From a virus: DNA of 45,148 bases. Both the position numbers and the translations under genes were made by a program. The notes under the pieces are model-generated. The model did not search any database. It was not told where the DNA came from and saw only the letters and a program-made list of their open reading frames with translations. Positions 1-8,475 of the stretch are shown piece after piece; the first letter of the stretch is position 1, and every line of letters starts with the position of its first letter. The stretch is taken from IMG/VR virus record IMGVR_UViG_3300010297_001898, positions 1-45,148 of that record; one strand, 5' to 3'.

Positions 1-575
1 GGTATTGGTACGACGAGTCCTAGTAGAGAGCTAGAAATTAAGAACGATGCGCCCACCCAAAATACCGGTATTAAAATTCATAACAATAGTGCATCAAACG
101 CAGCCATACTCGAATTAGAAGCCGCCAGAGCCAGTGACGGCTCAGATGTCAGCCAAATACTAACGGCTAACTTGGGCAATAATATTACTAATATTAGAAC
201 TCACAGAAGAGGTGCAGACGGCGGCGAAATTGCATTTTTTACTTCGGCGGCAGGTAGTGGCGATGTTTTAACACAGCGAATGGTTATTCGCGAAACTGGT
301 AATGTTGGTATTGGTACGACAAACCCAGGTAAGTTATTAACGCTTTCAAGAGCAACTGAAGCAGCAAATGAACAACTTGAATTACGTGTTGCTGGTGGTA
401 TTTCTAACGGAAATTATGATGGTATTATATGGTCCCAAGGGTCATCTGGTGGCACAACCCTAGCAACTCAAAGAGTTCATTATTATTCTACTGGTCAAGT
501 AGATATGGGATTCAGTTTAAGACAAGACGCTAACATACTATACTTGCAAAGAGGTGGCAATGTAGGTATTGGTAC
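1..575 (+). repeat. Imperfect direct repeats in the tail fibre gene
   Basis: The string GGTATTGGTACGAC starts at bases 1 and 307, and its first 11 bases recur at 565. Each copy encodes GIGT and marks one fibre repeat unit. Such repeats can promote recombination between fibre modules. Confidence 0.6.
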
Positions 576-1281
576 TAATGATCCTATATTAAAGCTGCAT
601 ATTGAACAAGGCGACATATATCTTAAAGGAAACCGATATATTCGTTATCGAACAGATAACAACTGGGACTACTATCTCAGAGGAGAAAATAACAACTTTA
701 GATTATATGATTCTGAATCTTATGATTTTATTACCGCAAAATATAATGGAGGCGGCGATAATAAAATATTAGACCTCATGGATAATAATGTAATAGTTAG
801 AAAGTCCTATCCTATTATAGGTTTAGATGGTAGTGCTAGTGAACATATATATTCTCGCACTTACAATCAAACTTTGGCCACAAGCACCGATGGTGCTGCT
901 TGGTTTAGGGTTGCTAATATTCCAGGCCGAGTGCCATGTCGAGTACACATCAGCACAACGGGTGGCTATTATACTCCAGGATATTCAGCCTTTACAATAA
1001 TGAGAAACTGGACTGGTGCCGGTACAGCAGTAACAGATATTACTAATCTGCACAGCAAGTATGTTTCTACAATTAGATCGTCTGCAGATACTCAAGGAGA
1101 TGGTTTCTACCTAGACATATATTTTAATGGGGTAAGTTCTGGTCAGTTATCAGACTTTTGCAGAGTCACGGTTGAACCAATTGGTTATATGAGCACAAAC
1201 GCCACTACATCAATTGAAGTTTATGCATCGCCAACAAGAAATCCTACTGTATTAACTTATTCTGCCACCCATTCGATATAG
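1..1281 (+). CDS. Tail fibre protein, C-terminal part (5' end outside window)
   Basis: The frame is open from base 1 with no start codon, so only the last 426 codons of a longer gene are visible. It has three copies of a short fibre motif of the type NVGIGTTNP followed by a hydrophobic strand, at about bases 1-40, 300-345 and 560-600. This motif is common in long tail fibres and adhesins, including those with C-terminal chaperone domains. The rest is rich in Gly, Asn, Ser and Thr, with a beta-rich C-terminal part that may bind the receptor. A small chaperone-like gene follows 10 bases later, which supports a fibre role. The exact T4 equivalent cannot be named; host specificity is inferred. 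Confidence 0.75.
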   Translation, partial: GIGTTSPSRELEIKNDAPTQNTGIKIHNNSASNAAILELEAARASDGSDVSQILTANLGNNITNIRTHRRGADGGEIAFFTSAAGSGDVLTQRMVIRETGNVGIGTTNPGKLLTLSRATEAANEQLELRVAGGISNGNYDGIIWSQGSSGGTTLATQRVHYYSTGQVDMGFSLRQDANILYLQRGGNVGIGTNDPILKLHIEQGDIYLKGNRYIRYRTDNNWDYYLRGENNNFRLYDSESYDFITAKYNGGGDNKILDLMDNNVIVRKSYPIIGLDGSASEHIYSRTYNQTLATSTDGAAWFRVANIPGRVPCRVHISTTGGYYTPGYSAFTIMRNWTGAGTAVTDITNLHSKYVSTIRSSADTQGDGFYLDIYFNGVSSGQLSDFCRVTVEPIGYMSTNATTSIEVYASPTRNPTVLTYSATHSI

Positions 1282-1291
1282 GATATAACAT

Positions 1292-1516
1292 ATGATAGAT
1301 GATAATCAAGAATTAATTAACGCTCAAGAAGTTGCTTTGTACTGTTTACGGCATGAACGTAATAACAGGCTTAAACAAACTGACTGGGTTGCTGGTGAAG
1401 ATGTTCCGCAGTCAATTAAAGATAGATGGTTTCCTTATCGTCAAGCATTGCGTGATATCACAGAAAACTATACATCTCTTGATGATGTTGTTTGGCCAAC
1501 AAAACCATCTTCATAA
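1292..1516 (+). CDS. Small tail assembly chaperone-like protein
   Basis: The product has 74 residues. It shows the pattern RNNRLKQTDW, then DVPQ, then YRQALRDI, then VVWPTKP. This arrangement (TDW, YRqaLRDi, WP.kP) is typical of small phage tail fibre assembly chaperones, which help fold or trimerise the fibre encoded just upstream. It lies directly behind the fibre gene and before the late promoter for the neck genes. The ATG at 1292 is preceded by a weak purine stretch. Family assignment is by motif only. Confidence 0.65.
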   Translation: MIDDNQELINAQEVALYCLRHERNNRLKQTDWVAGEDVPQSIKDRWFPYRQALRDITENYTSLDDVVWPTKPSS

Positions 1517-1519
1517 ATA
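1512..1519 (+). promoter_or_regulatory. T4-type late promoter (CATAAATA)
   Basis: CATAAATA overlaps the stop codon of the preceding gene and lies 19 bases before the gene 13 start. It matches the T4 late consensus TATAAATA at 7 of 8 positions. The window encodes gp55, the sigma factor that reads this element. Confidence 0.55.
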
Positions 1520-1538
1520 CATATAAAGAGGTCTAAAC

Positions 1539-2285
1539 ATGGCACAGCCAACTACACGTAATGAATTCAAAGAATGGTGCTTACGTAAGCTAGGTAAACC
1601 AGTTATCGAAATTAATGTGGCTGATGAACAGGCTGATGACCGTATTGATGAGTCAGTTTCATACTGGAATGATTATCATTTTGATGGAACAGAAAAAATA
1701 TACTATAAGTGGACGTTAACATCATCTGATATTACTAATAGATATCTAACAGTACCTGAAAATATTATTGGTGTTGTTAACATCTTTGATATCAACGATG
1801 CACTATCTACTAATAACTTGTTTAATATTAGATATCAGATTTCATTAAATGATCTATATGACTTGTCTAACTATAATTACAATTTAGTTCCTTTCTATCT
1901 GAATATGCAAAACATTCAGTTCATTGAAGAGATTCTAGTAGGAAAGCAACCTATTAGATATAACCGTCATGTGAACAAACTGCATATTGATATGGACTGG
2001 GATAGAGTTGCTGCTGGTGAATATGTTATTGCAGAATGTTATAGAGTGTTAGATCCAGACACATATACTGATATGTGGAAAGATCGCTGGTTACAAAACT
2101 ATGCAACTGCAAAGATTAAATATCAGTGGGGATCTAATCTAACTAAATTTGAAGGTATGCAATTACCTGGTGGTGTTCAGTTCAACGGACAAAAAATCTT
2201 AGATGACGCATTAGATGAAATCAGAAGATTGGAAGAAGAGATGAACACTAGTTATTCACTTCCGGTAATGGATATGATAGGGTAA
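1539..2285 (+). CDS. 13: Neck protein gp13
   Basis: Head completion (neck) protein of the T4 type, which with gp14 closes the filled head and forms the site for tail joining. The 248-residue product is shorter than T4 gp13 (309 residues), as in other marine T4-like phages. The N-terminal half has the motif pattern WCLRKLGKPVIEINV followed by acidic residues and DRIDESVSYWNDYH, which I recognise from the family. The gene opens the run 13-14-15-16-17, and a GAGG ribosome site lies 8 bases before ATG. A late promoter sits just upstream. Confidence 0.85.
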   Translation: MAQPTTRNEFKEWCLRKLGKPVIEINVADEQADDRIDESVSYWNDYHFDGTEKIYYKWTLTSSDITNRYLTVPENIIGVVNIFDINDALSTNNLFNIRYQISLNDLYDLSNYNYNLVPFYLNMQNIQFIEEILVGKQPIRYNRHVNKLHIDMDWDRVAAGEYVIAECYRVLDPDTYTDMWKDRWLQNYATAKIKYQWGSNLTKFEGMQLPGGVQFNGQKILDDALDEIRRLEEEMNTSYSLPVMDMIG

Positions 2286-2288
2286 GAT

Positions 2289-3014
2289 GTGGCTACAAAT
2301 TTTTTCTTTAATAACTTCGGGTCATCAGATGAACAAGGTCTAATTGAAGATCTTGTAATAGAATCTATTAAAATCTTTGGCCACGACGTTTATTATCTCC
2401 CTAGAGAGCAAGTTAATTTTGATCAGATTTTCGGTGAGGATACCGTAAATCAGTTTAAGCATGCCTATCTTCTTGAGATGTATATTCGAAATGTAGAAGG
2501 CTTTGAAGGTGAAGGTGATCTATTATCTAGATTTGGATTAGAGATTAGAGATCAAATTACTTTTACAGTTGCACAAAGAACCTTCTTTAACGAAATTGGT
2601 GAATATGAAACTCAAGTCAGACCTAATGAAGGTGACTTAATTTATTTTCCTTTGAACAATAAGATTTTTGAAATTAAGTTTGTAGAGCATGAAGCTATCT
2701 TTTATCAGATGGGCAAGCTCCAGACATATGATTTAAAGTGTGAGTTATTTGAGTATAGCTCAGAGCGCTTCGATACAAAAGTTCCTGCTATTGATAAGAT
2801 TGAAGATCTACATTCATTAGATGCAAGAGTTAAGGCACTTCTTACAGAGCTTGGCGAGCAAATTTATCTTGAAGATGGAACAGGATTGCTTCCTGAGACG
2901 TTTGATCCTAGAGATTCAGATCGTTTTGCTGACAACAATTACTTCCAAGTTGAGTCAGATGGATTTGTAGATTTTAGTGATGTAGACCCTTTTAGTGAGC
3001 GAGGTGTCTTCTAA
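2289..3014 (+). CDS. 14: Neck protein gp14
   Basis: Second T4-type neck protein, 241 residues (T4 gp14 is 256). The N terminus (FFFNNFGSSDEQGLIEDLVIE) and the segment GHDVYYLPRE are characteristic. It starts at GTG only 3 bases after the gene 13 stop. An overlapping ATG at 2287 is out of frame and would not make a protein. The stop overlaps the gene 15 start by one base (TAATG), which suggests translational coupling. It acts in the virion neck between portal and tail. Confidence 0.85.
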   Translation: MATNFFFNNFGSSDEQGLIEDLVIESIKIFGHDVYYLPREQVNFDQIFGEDTVNQFKHAYLLEMYIRNVEGFEGEGDLLSRFGLEIRDQITFTVAQRTFFNEIGEYETQVRPNEGDLIYFPLNNKIFEIKFVEHEAIFYQMGKLQTYDLKCELFEYSSERFDTKVPAIDKIEDLHSLDARVKALLTELGEQIYLEDGTGLLPETFDPRDSDRFADNNYFQVESDGFVDFSDVDPFSERGVF

Positions 3015-3841
3015 TGTTGGGTCATCGCTTTTATCATAGTCATTTACGCAAGTATGTTATTCTATTCGGAACTCTATTTAACGACCTAGTTATTGAGAGA
3101 GACGATGCATCTGGTAACCTTGTACAAACTCTAGCAGTTCCTATTTCATATGGTCCTGCTATGAAAACTTTAGCAAGAGTAGAACAAGATGCAAATTTAA
3201 ATAGAAGAGCATCAGCTATTTTACCGCGCATGTCTTTTGAAATGACTTCTATGGCATACGCACCAGAACGTAAAATGACTAGTACTCAAAGAATTTATCA
3301 TCAAACAACTGGTGATGCTGCTGGTGTTAAATCAGTATATAACCCAGTACCGTATGATATTATTTTTGATCTAAGCATTATGGTTAAAAACGCAGAAGAT
3401 GGTACTAGAATATTAGAACAAATACTACCATTCTTTACTCCAGATTTTACTGCTACTATTGAGCTTATTCCTGAGATGGAATTAAAGCAAGACATACCTA
3501 TTATACTGCAATCAGTAACATCAGAAGATACTTACGAAGGTGATTTTGAGACCAGAAGAGCTATCATTCATACTTTATCTTTTGTAATGAAAGCTTATAT
3601 CTATGGCCCTGTAACATCTCGTAGTAATCTTATTAAATTGGCTAATACAAATATTTTAGCACCAGAAGGTGTTAATACAGCTATTAGATCAGCTAATAGT
3701 TCAGCTGAAGGTGTAGATGTACAGCCAGGTCTATTAGCAAACGGATCACCCACTTCTAACGGAAGCCTAAGTATAGATAAGGCAAATATTGATAGTGACG
3801 ATAATTATGGATTTGTGGTTGAAATAACTGATGGATCTTAA
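3014..3841 (+). CDS. 15: Tail sheath stabiliser and completion protein gp15
   Basis: The 275-residue product matches T4 gp15 in length (272). This protein forms the hexameric ring that ends the tail tube and sheath and joins the tail to the neck. The N terminus with FYHSHLRKYVILFGTLFND and the central segment on the theme STQRIYHQTT followed by VPYDIIFDLSIMVKN are recognisable. It sits in conserved order after genes 13 and 14. The C-terminal about 50 residues are Ser/Asn-rich and probably flexible. The stop lies just before or within the start of gene 16. Confidence 0.85.
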   Translation: MLGHRFYHSHLRKYVILFGTLFNDLVIERDDASGNLVQTLAVPISYGPAMKTLARVEQDANLNRRASAILPRMSFEMTSMAYAPERKMTSTQRIYHQTTGDAAGVKSVYNPVPYDIIFDLSIMVKNAEDGTRILEQILPFFTPDFTATIELIPEMELKQDIPIILQSVTSEDTYEGDFETRRAIIHTLSFVMKAYIYGPVTSRSNLIKLANTNILAPEGVNTAIRSANSSAEGVDVQPGLLANGSPTSNGSLSIDKANIDSDDNYGFVVEITDGS

Positions 3842-3842
3842 C

Positions 3843-4253
3843 ATGACTGACAAGATCGGTGAAACTTTAAATCTTACACCGATGGAAGAACCAGCATCTC
3901 CTGCTGTAAAGAAACCCACGCTTCCATCTAAAGTAGAATCCCGCGATAATGATTTCGAATATGCTCGAGGCAACCTCTACAATATTATTGAAAGAGGTAC
4001 TGATGCCTTGGAAGGCATCTTAGAGCTAGCGCAGCAGAGTCAGCACCCTAGATCATATGAGGTAGCAGCGCAATTAGTTCGAACACTTGCTGATACGAAT
4101 AAAGATCTCTTAGAACTTCAAAAACGTCATAAAGAATTAACAGGTGAGGATAAAAGTCCAAAAACTATTAATAATAATCTGTTTGTAGGGAGTACAGCTG
4201 AATTACAAAAAATGATTAAGCAAGCTTCTAGTGACGAGAATAAAGATGATTGA
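3843..4253 (+). CDS. 16: Terminase small subunit gp16
   Basis: Small terminase subunit, which recognises viral DNA and stimulates the ATPase of the large subunit during headful packaging. The 136-residue product has a helical core of the type YNIIERGTDALEGILELA, then a second helix ending ELQKRHKELTG, typical for T4 gp16, and a flexible tail. The ATG at 3843 is chosen because GGA lies 7 bases upstream; an in-frame ATG at 3831 would add four residues and overlap gene 15. It overlaps the start of gene 17, as in T4. Confidence 0.8.
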   Translation: MTDKIGETLNLTPMEEPASPAVKKPTLPSKVESRDNDFEYARGNLYNIIERGTDALEGILELAQQSQHPRSYEVAAQLVRTLADTNKDLLELQKRHKELTGEDKSPKTINNNLFVGSTAELQKMIKQASSDENKDD

Positions 4254-5877
4254 AAGAGAAAATTATCTAGGTAACCCCAACTTAAAGCGTGCTAATGTTA
4301 CAGTAGAGTTTACTGAAGAGCAAGTACAAGAATTTATCAAGTGCTCTCGAGACCCTGTATACTTTATTCAAAACTATATCCGTATTGTTAATATTGATAA
4401 AGGTTTAGTTAACTTTGAACTATATGATTTCCAAGCTGACTTAGTAGAGCTTGTTGATGATAATAGATTTGTTATTTGTAAGATGCCTAGACAATCAGGC
4501 AAGACTACAACTATTGCAGCTATTATTCTTTGGTATGTTATGTTCAATGAGAACTATAACGTTGCTATTCTAGCTCATAAAGCGTCACAATCAAGAGAAA
4601 TATTAGGACGTATTCAATTAGCATACGAGCATCTACCGAGATGGTTACAAATTGGTATTGATGAGTGGAATAAAGGTTCTATTATTCTAGAGAATGGTTC
4701 TAAAATATCAGCTGCTTCTACTTCTTCATCTGCTATTCGTGGTGGATCTTACAACCTAATTTACTTAGATGAGTTTGCGTTCGTACCTACTCATATTCAG
4801 GAAGAATTCTTTGCTTCTGTTTACCCTACTATTTCATCTGGTCAAACATCTAAAGTCCTTATTACGTCAACACCAAACGGATTAAACCTGTTCTATAAAT
4901 TATGGGTTGATAGTGAAGAGAATCGAAATGACTATAAGCGTCTAGATGTTCATTGGTCTGATGTACCAGGACGAGATGCTGCATGGCGTGAAGCTACTAT
5001 TAGAAATACTTCAGAAGAACAATTTAGAGTTGAGTTTGAATGTGAGTTCATTGGATCTTCTAATACTCTAATTAGTCCTTCTAAACTAAGAATGATGACT
5101 TTTCATAATCCTATATGGCAAAATGAGCATATGAGAGTTTATGAACAACCCCAAGAGAATCATATATACGCTACAATCGTTGATACTGCAAGAGGTGTAG
5201 GAGGAGACTATTCAGCATTTACTGTGATAGATTGCTCAGATGTACCATATAAAGTAGTAGCAGCTTATCAGAATAATAACATACCTCCTATGGTATTTCC
5301 TAATGTTGTTGCTGATATAGCCACGAAGTTCAATAAGTCATACATATTAGTAGAATCAAACGATATTGGAATGTCTGTTGCAGAGACATTACATAATGAT
5401 CTAGAGATTGAAAATGTTCTTATGTCATCTGCAAGAGGTAGAGCTGGTCAAGTCCTTAGTAGTGGATTCGGCGGAGTAGGACAGCAATACCTTGGAGTAA
5501 GAACTACTAAACAAGTAAAACGAGTAGGTTGTTTAAACCTCAAAACACTCATCGAAGGTGATAAACTCTATACGAACGATTTCCATATATTAGAAGAACT
5601 AACCCGTTTCGTAGCTCGAGGAGAGAGCTGGGAAGCAGAAGAAGGTTCACACGATGACTTGGTAATGACGTTAGTATTATTTGGTTGGTTAGCTAACCAA
5701 GACTATTTTAAAGAATTGACTAGTGTTGATATACGTAAGAATGTAGAACAACAACACTTAAGACTAATTGAAGAAGATATGACTCCTTTCGGTCTTATTG
5801 CTGATGGACATGATGCTCATGAAGAGCAATTCCAGGATGCTGTATACGATTGGGAATCGGGAGAGCGGGTTTTCTAA
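4246..5877 (+). CDS. 17: Terminase large subunit gp17
   Basis: Motor ATPase and headful nuclease of DNA packaging, 543 residues from the ATG at 4246 (T4 gp17 is 610). The ATPase domain has Walker A PRQSGKT at about residues 81-87 and Walker B IYLDEFAF at about 172-179. The C-terminal half carries RNase H-like nuclease signatures, with VDTARGVGGDYSAF, VESNDIG and SHDDLVM, which place the acidic metal ligands. An in-frame GTG at 4231 would add five residues, but the ATG gives the expected N terminus (MIERENYLGNPN). It overlaps gene 16 by 8 bases. Confidence 0.95.
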   Translation: MIERENYLGNPNLKRANVTVEFTEEQVQEFIKCSRDPVYFIQNYIRIVNIDKGLVNFELYDFQADLVELVDDNRFVICKMPRQSGKTTTIAAIILWYVMFNENYNVAILAHKASQSREILGRIQLAYEHLPRWLQIGIDEWNKGSIILENGSKISAASTSSSAIRGGSYNLIYLDEFAFVPTHIQEEFFASVYPTISSGQTSKVLITSTPNGLNLFYKLWVDSEENRNDYKRLDVHWSDVPGRDAAWREATIRNTSEEQFRVEFECEFIGSSNTLISPSKLRMMTFHNPIWQNEHMRVYEQPQENHIYATIVDTARGVGGDYSAFTVIDCSDVPYKVVAAYQNNNIPPMVFPNVVADIATKFNKSYILVESNDIGMSVAETLHNDLEIENVLMSSARGRAGQVLSSGFGGVGQQYLGVRTTKQVKRVGCLNLKTLIEGDKLYTNDFHILEELTRFVARGESWEAEEGSHDDLVMTLVLFGWLANQDYFKELTSVDIRKNVEQQHLRLIEEDMTPFGLIADGHDAHEEQFQDAVYDWESGERVF

Positions 5878-5888
5878 TACTGAATTTA

Positions 5889-5896
5889 TATAAATA
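5889..5896 (+). promoter_or_regulatory. T4-type late promoter (TATAAATA) for tail sheath
   Basis: Perfect TATAAATA in the 68-base gap between genes 17 and 18, 50 bases before the sheath start. A strong ribosome site (AAAGGAGA) follows near 5932. High late expression of the abundant sheath protein is expected. Confidence 0.8.
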
Positions 5897-5945
5897 TTGT
5901 AAGATGAAATAATTGGAAGCACCCTGAAATTAAAGGAGACATGAG

Positions 5946-7844
5946 ATGCCATTTCAAGTCAGCCCGGGCGTAAATGTAAGTGAGATTGATCTTACTACGG
6001 TAGTGCCTGCAGTCTCGACTACTGAAGGCGCCATTGCCGGCGTATTCAAGTGGGGTCCTGTAGAAGAAAGAGTTCTTATTGATTCGGAAGCTAAATTAGC
6101 TACCCGTTTTGGTAAACCAACCTCTGACAACTATGAGACCTTTTTTACTGCAGCCAACTTCCTGGCCTATGGTAATAAACTATATGTTGTTCGAACAGTA
6201 AATAGCTCGGCTAATAACGCTGGATCTAACGGCATTGCACAACAAGTTAAAAATAGAATTGCTTTTGATAACGGAACGTTTTCAAACAATGAATTATACT
6301 TTATCGCCAAATATCCTGGTGATTTAGGCAACTCATTGAAAGTGTCTGTATGTGATAGCTCAGCAGCTTATTCTTCAGCACTTAACGCAAACGTTACTAT
6401 TGCAATTGGTAATACAGTAGCTACTTGTTCTAATACAACTGGTGTTGCAGTTGGTGACCAAGTTAAGTTAGGTAACAGTTCAATTGGTACACAGTATCTT
6501 AAAGTTGCTTCTGTTAACACTACTGCAATTTCATTTGCAAGTAAGTATACATTAGGTACAGCGTACACTGGTTCAGCAAGTCGTTTCTGGGAATTCTACA
6601 ATCAAGTAGATGCTGCTCCTGGAACAACAAAGTATGTTACAGATCGTAGCGGTACATCAGATGAAATCCATATTGTCGTAACAGACGAAGATGGAGCTAT
6701 TTCAGGTGTTCCAAATACTATCCTTGAAGTATATCAAGGACTGTCACGTGCTACAGATGCTAAGACAGAGTCAGGCGCTGGTAACCATTATACAACAGTA
6801 ATTAATGATACATCACAGTGGGTGTATGCAGTTAATCATAGAGAGGGTGCTGGGTACGTTAACACAGCCATCAATATGACCGCTGTAGCAAACACTGCAC
6901 CATTAGCTGATTCACTTTCAGGTGGTACAGATACCGCTCCAGAGAGTACAGCTGCACTAGCTGATCTTGCTTTAGGCTATGATATGTTTGCATCTGCAGA
7001 GAATGTTGACATCTCGTTAGTACTACAAGGTAAGGCAATCGGTGGAACAAATGGTGAAGCATTAGGTAATTACATCATCGATAATATCTGTGAAGTAAGA
7101 AAAGATTGCGTAGCATTTATCTCACCTGCATATGGTGATGTAGTTAATAACGCAGGCTCAGAAGCAGACGATGTTGTAACATTCCGTAATTCCTTAACAG
7201 CATCTTCATATGGTGTTCTGGATAGCGGCTACAAATATCAGTACGACAAGTATAATGACGTCTACAGATATATTCCTCTTAACGGTGACATCGCAGGTCT
7301 TGCAGTAAGAACAGACGATGTTAGAGACCCATGGTTCTCACCAGCAGGTTTCAACAGAGGAGTAATTAAGAATATTGTTAAGCTTGCCTTTAACCCAGGT
7401 AAAGCAGAAAGAGATATTCTTTACAAGTCTGATATTAACCCAGTAACGACATTCCCAGGTCAGGGTACGTTGCTGTTTGGTGATAAGACACTGCTTGGTA
7501 GACCAAGTGCATTTGATAGAATCAATGTTCGTAGATTGTTCATTGTTCTAGAGAAAGCAATTGCTACTGCCGCAAAAGCATCGCTCTTTGAATTTAACGA
7601 CGAGTTTACTCGCGCACAGTTTAGAAACCTAGTTGAGCCATTCCTGAGGGATGTACAAGGTCGAAGAGGTATCTATGACTTCCAAGTTGTAGCGGATGAG
7701 ACTAATAACACAGGTGAAGTAATTGACCGTAACGAATTTGTTGCAGACATTTACATTAAACCTGCTAAGTCTATTAACTTTATCCAACTCAACTTCGTGG
7801 CAGTTAGAACTGGTGTTGAGTTCTCCGAGATTGTCGGCTCTTAA
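5946..7844 (+). CDS. 18: Tail sheath protein gp18
   Basis: Contractile sheath subunit, 632 residues (T4 gp18 is 659). The N terminus FQVSPGVNVSEIDLTTVVP and the following AIAGVFKWGP are diagnostic. The C terminus has SLFEFNDEFTRAQFRN, then FLRDVQGRRGIYDFQVV, and IYIKPAKSINFIQLNFVAV, the conserved core that interlocks neighbouring subunits. The middle, about residues 120-330, is a variable surface domain rich in Ser, Thr and Gly. The gene has its own late promoter and strong ribosome site. The ATG at 5946 is chosen; the ATG at 5941 is out of frame. Confidence 0.95.
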   Translation: MPFQVSPGVNVSEIDLTTVVPAVSTTEGAIAGVFKWGPVEERVLIDSEAKLATRFGKPTSDNYETFFTAANFLAYGNKLYVVRTVNSSANNAGSNGIAQQVKNRIAFDNGTFSNNELYFIAKYPGDLGNSLKVSVCDSSAAYSSALNANVTIAIGNTVATCSNTTGVAVGDQVKLGNSSIGTQYLKVASVNTTAISFASKYTLGTAYTGSASRFWEFYNQVDAAPGTTKYVTDRSGTSDEIHIVVTDEDGAISGVPNTILEVYQGLSRATDAKTESGAGNHYTTVINDTSQWVYAVNHREGAGYVNTAINMTAVANTAPLADSLSGGTDTAPESTAALADLALGYDMFASAENVDISLVLQGKAIGGTNGEALGNYIIDNICEVRKDCVAFISPAYGDVVNNAGSEADDVVTFRNSLTASSYGVLDSGYKYQYDKYNDVYRYIPLNGDIAGLAVRTDDVRDPWFSPAGFNRGVIKNIVKLAFNPGKAERDILYKSDINPVTTFPGQGTLLFGDKTLLGRPSAFDRINVRRLFIVLEKAIATAAKASLFEFNDEFTRAQFRNLVEPFLRDVQGRRGIYDFQVVADETNNTGEVIDRNEFVADIYIKPAKSINFIQLNFVAVRTGVEFSEIVGS

Positions 7845-7845
7845 G

Positions 7846-7853
7846 GCTAAATA
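7846..7853 (+). promoter_or_regulatory. Late promoter-like GCTAAATA for tail tube
   Basis: GCTAAATA lies just after the sheath stop and 22 bases before gene 19. The same CTAAATA variant recurs before other late genes at 14277, 37473 and 37762, so it is probably an accepted form of the late element in this phage. A ribosome site (AAGGAGA) follows. Confidence 0.6.
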
Positions 7854-7875
7854 GTTACGATAAGGAGAATATCAA

Positions 7876-8424
7876 ATGGCTTTTAACGTAAACGAGATTA
7901 GAGCGCAACTTACTGCCGGCGGTGCACGATCTTCTCTGTTCCAAGTACAGTTTAGCAATCCAGCGAATGCTGCTGCTAACTTAAAGGTTCCGTTCCTGGT
8001 CAAAGCAGCACAAATTCCTGCTTCGACATTAGGTACGATTGAAGTTCCATACTTCGGTAGAAAAGTAAAGATCGCAGGTGATAGAACATTTGCTGAATGG
8101 ACAGTTACAGTAATCAATGATGAAGACTTCTTGATTCGTAACGCCATGGAAGAGTGGATGAACACTATCAATTCTCACGAGGGTAACCTTAGAGGATTTG
8201 GAGGCTCAGCGCCCGCACTTTACAAAGAGCAAGCATCTGTTACACAATATAGTAAATCAGGTGATGCGCTCAGAACATATAACTTTAACGGCATCTTCCC
8301 AGTTAACATCAGTGAAATTGAACTGAGTTGGGAAACCACAGATGCTATTGAAGAGTTTCAGGTGACGTTCCAGTATGATTACTGGACAGTTGGTGGCCAA
8401 ACCGGTAACGCTGGTGGGGCTTAA
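7876..8424 (+). CDS. 19: Tail tube protein gp19
   Basis: Inner tail tube subunit, 182 residues (T4 gp19 is 163). It begins with the pattern FNVNEIRAQL followed by GGARSSLFQVQFSNP, and includes VPFLVKAAQIPAS, PYFGRKVKIAGDRTF and WTVTVINDEDF, the beta-sandwich core of the tube family. The C-terminal segment VNISEIELSW then FQVTFQYDYW is also conserved. It follows the sheath gene as in T4 and forms the tube through which DNA passes. A second related tube-like gene lies at 14301. Confidence 0.95.
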   Translation: MAFNVNEIRAQLTAGGARSSLFQVQFSNPANAAANLKVPFLVKAAQIPASTLGTIEVPYFGRKVKIAGDRTFAEWTVTVINDEDFLIRNAMEEWMNTINSHEGNLRGFGGSAPALYKEQASVTQYSKSGDALRTYNFNGIFPVNISEIELSWETTDAIEEFQVTFQYDYWTVGGQTGNAGGA

Positions 8425-8435
8425 TAAGGTTTAGA

Positions 8436-8455
8436 GAGAGGGGGTAACCCCTCTC
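8436..8455 (+). terminator. Hairpin with GTAA loop between genes 19 and 20
   Basis: GAGAGGGG and CCCCTCTC can form an 8-bp stem closed by the loop GTAA (a GNRA tetraloop). No T run follows, so it is a weak candidate for a Rho-independent terminator. It may act as an mRNA processing or stability element that sets different levels of tube and portal. Confidence 0.45.
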
Positions 8456-8475
8456 CATACCTTAAAGGAGTTATT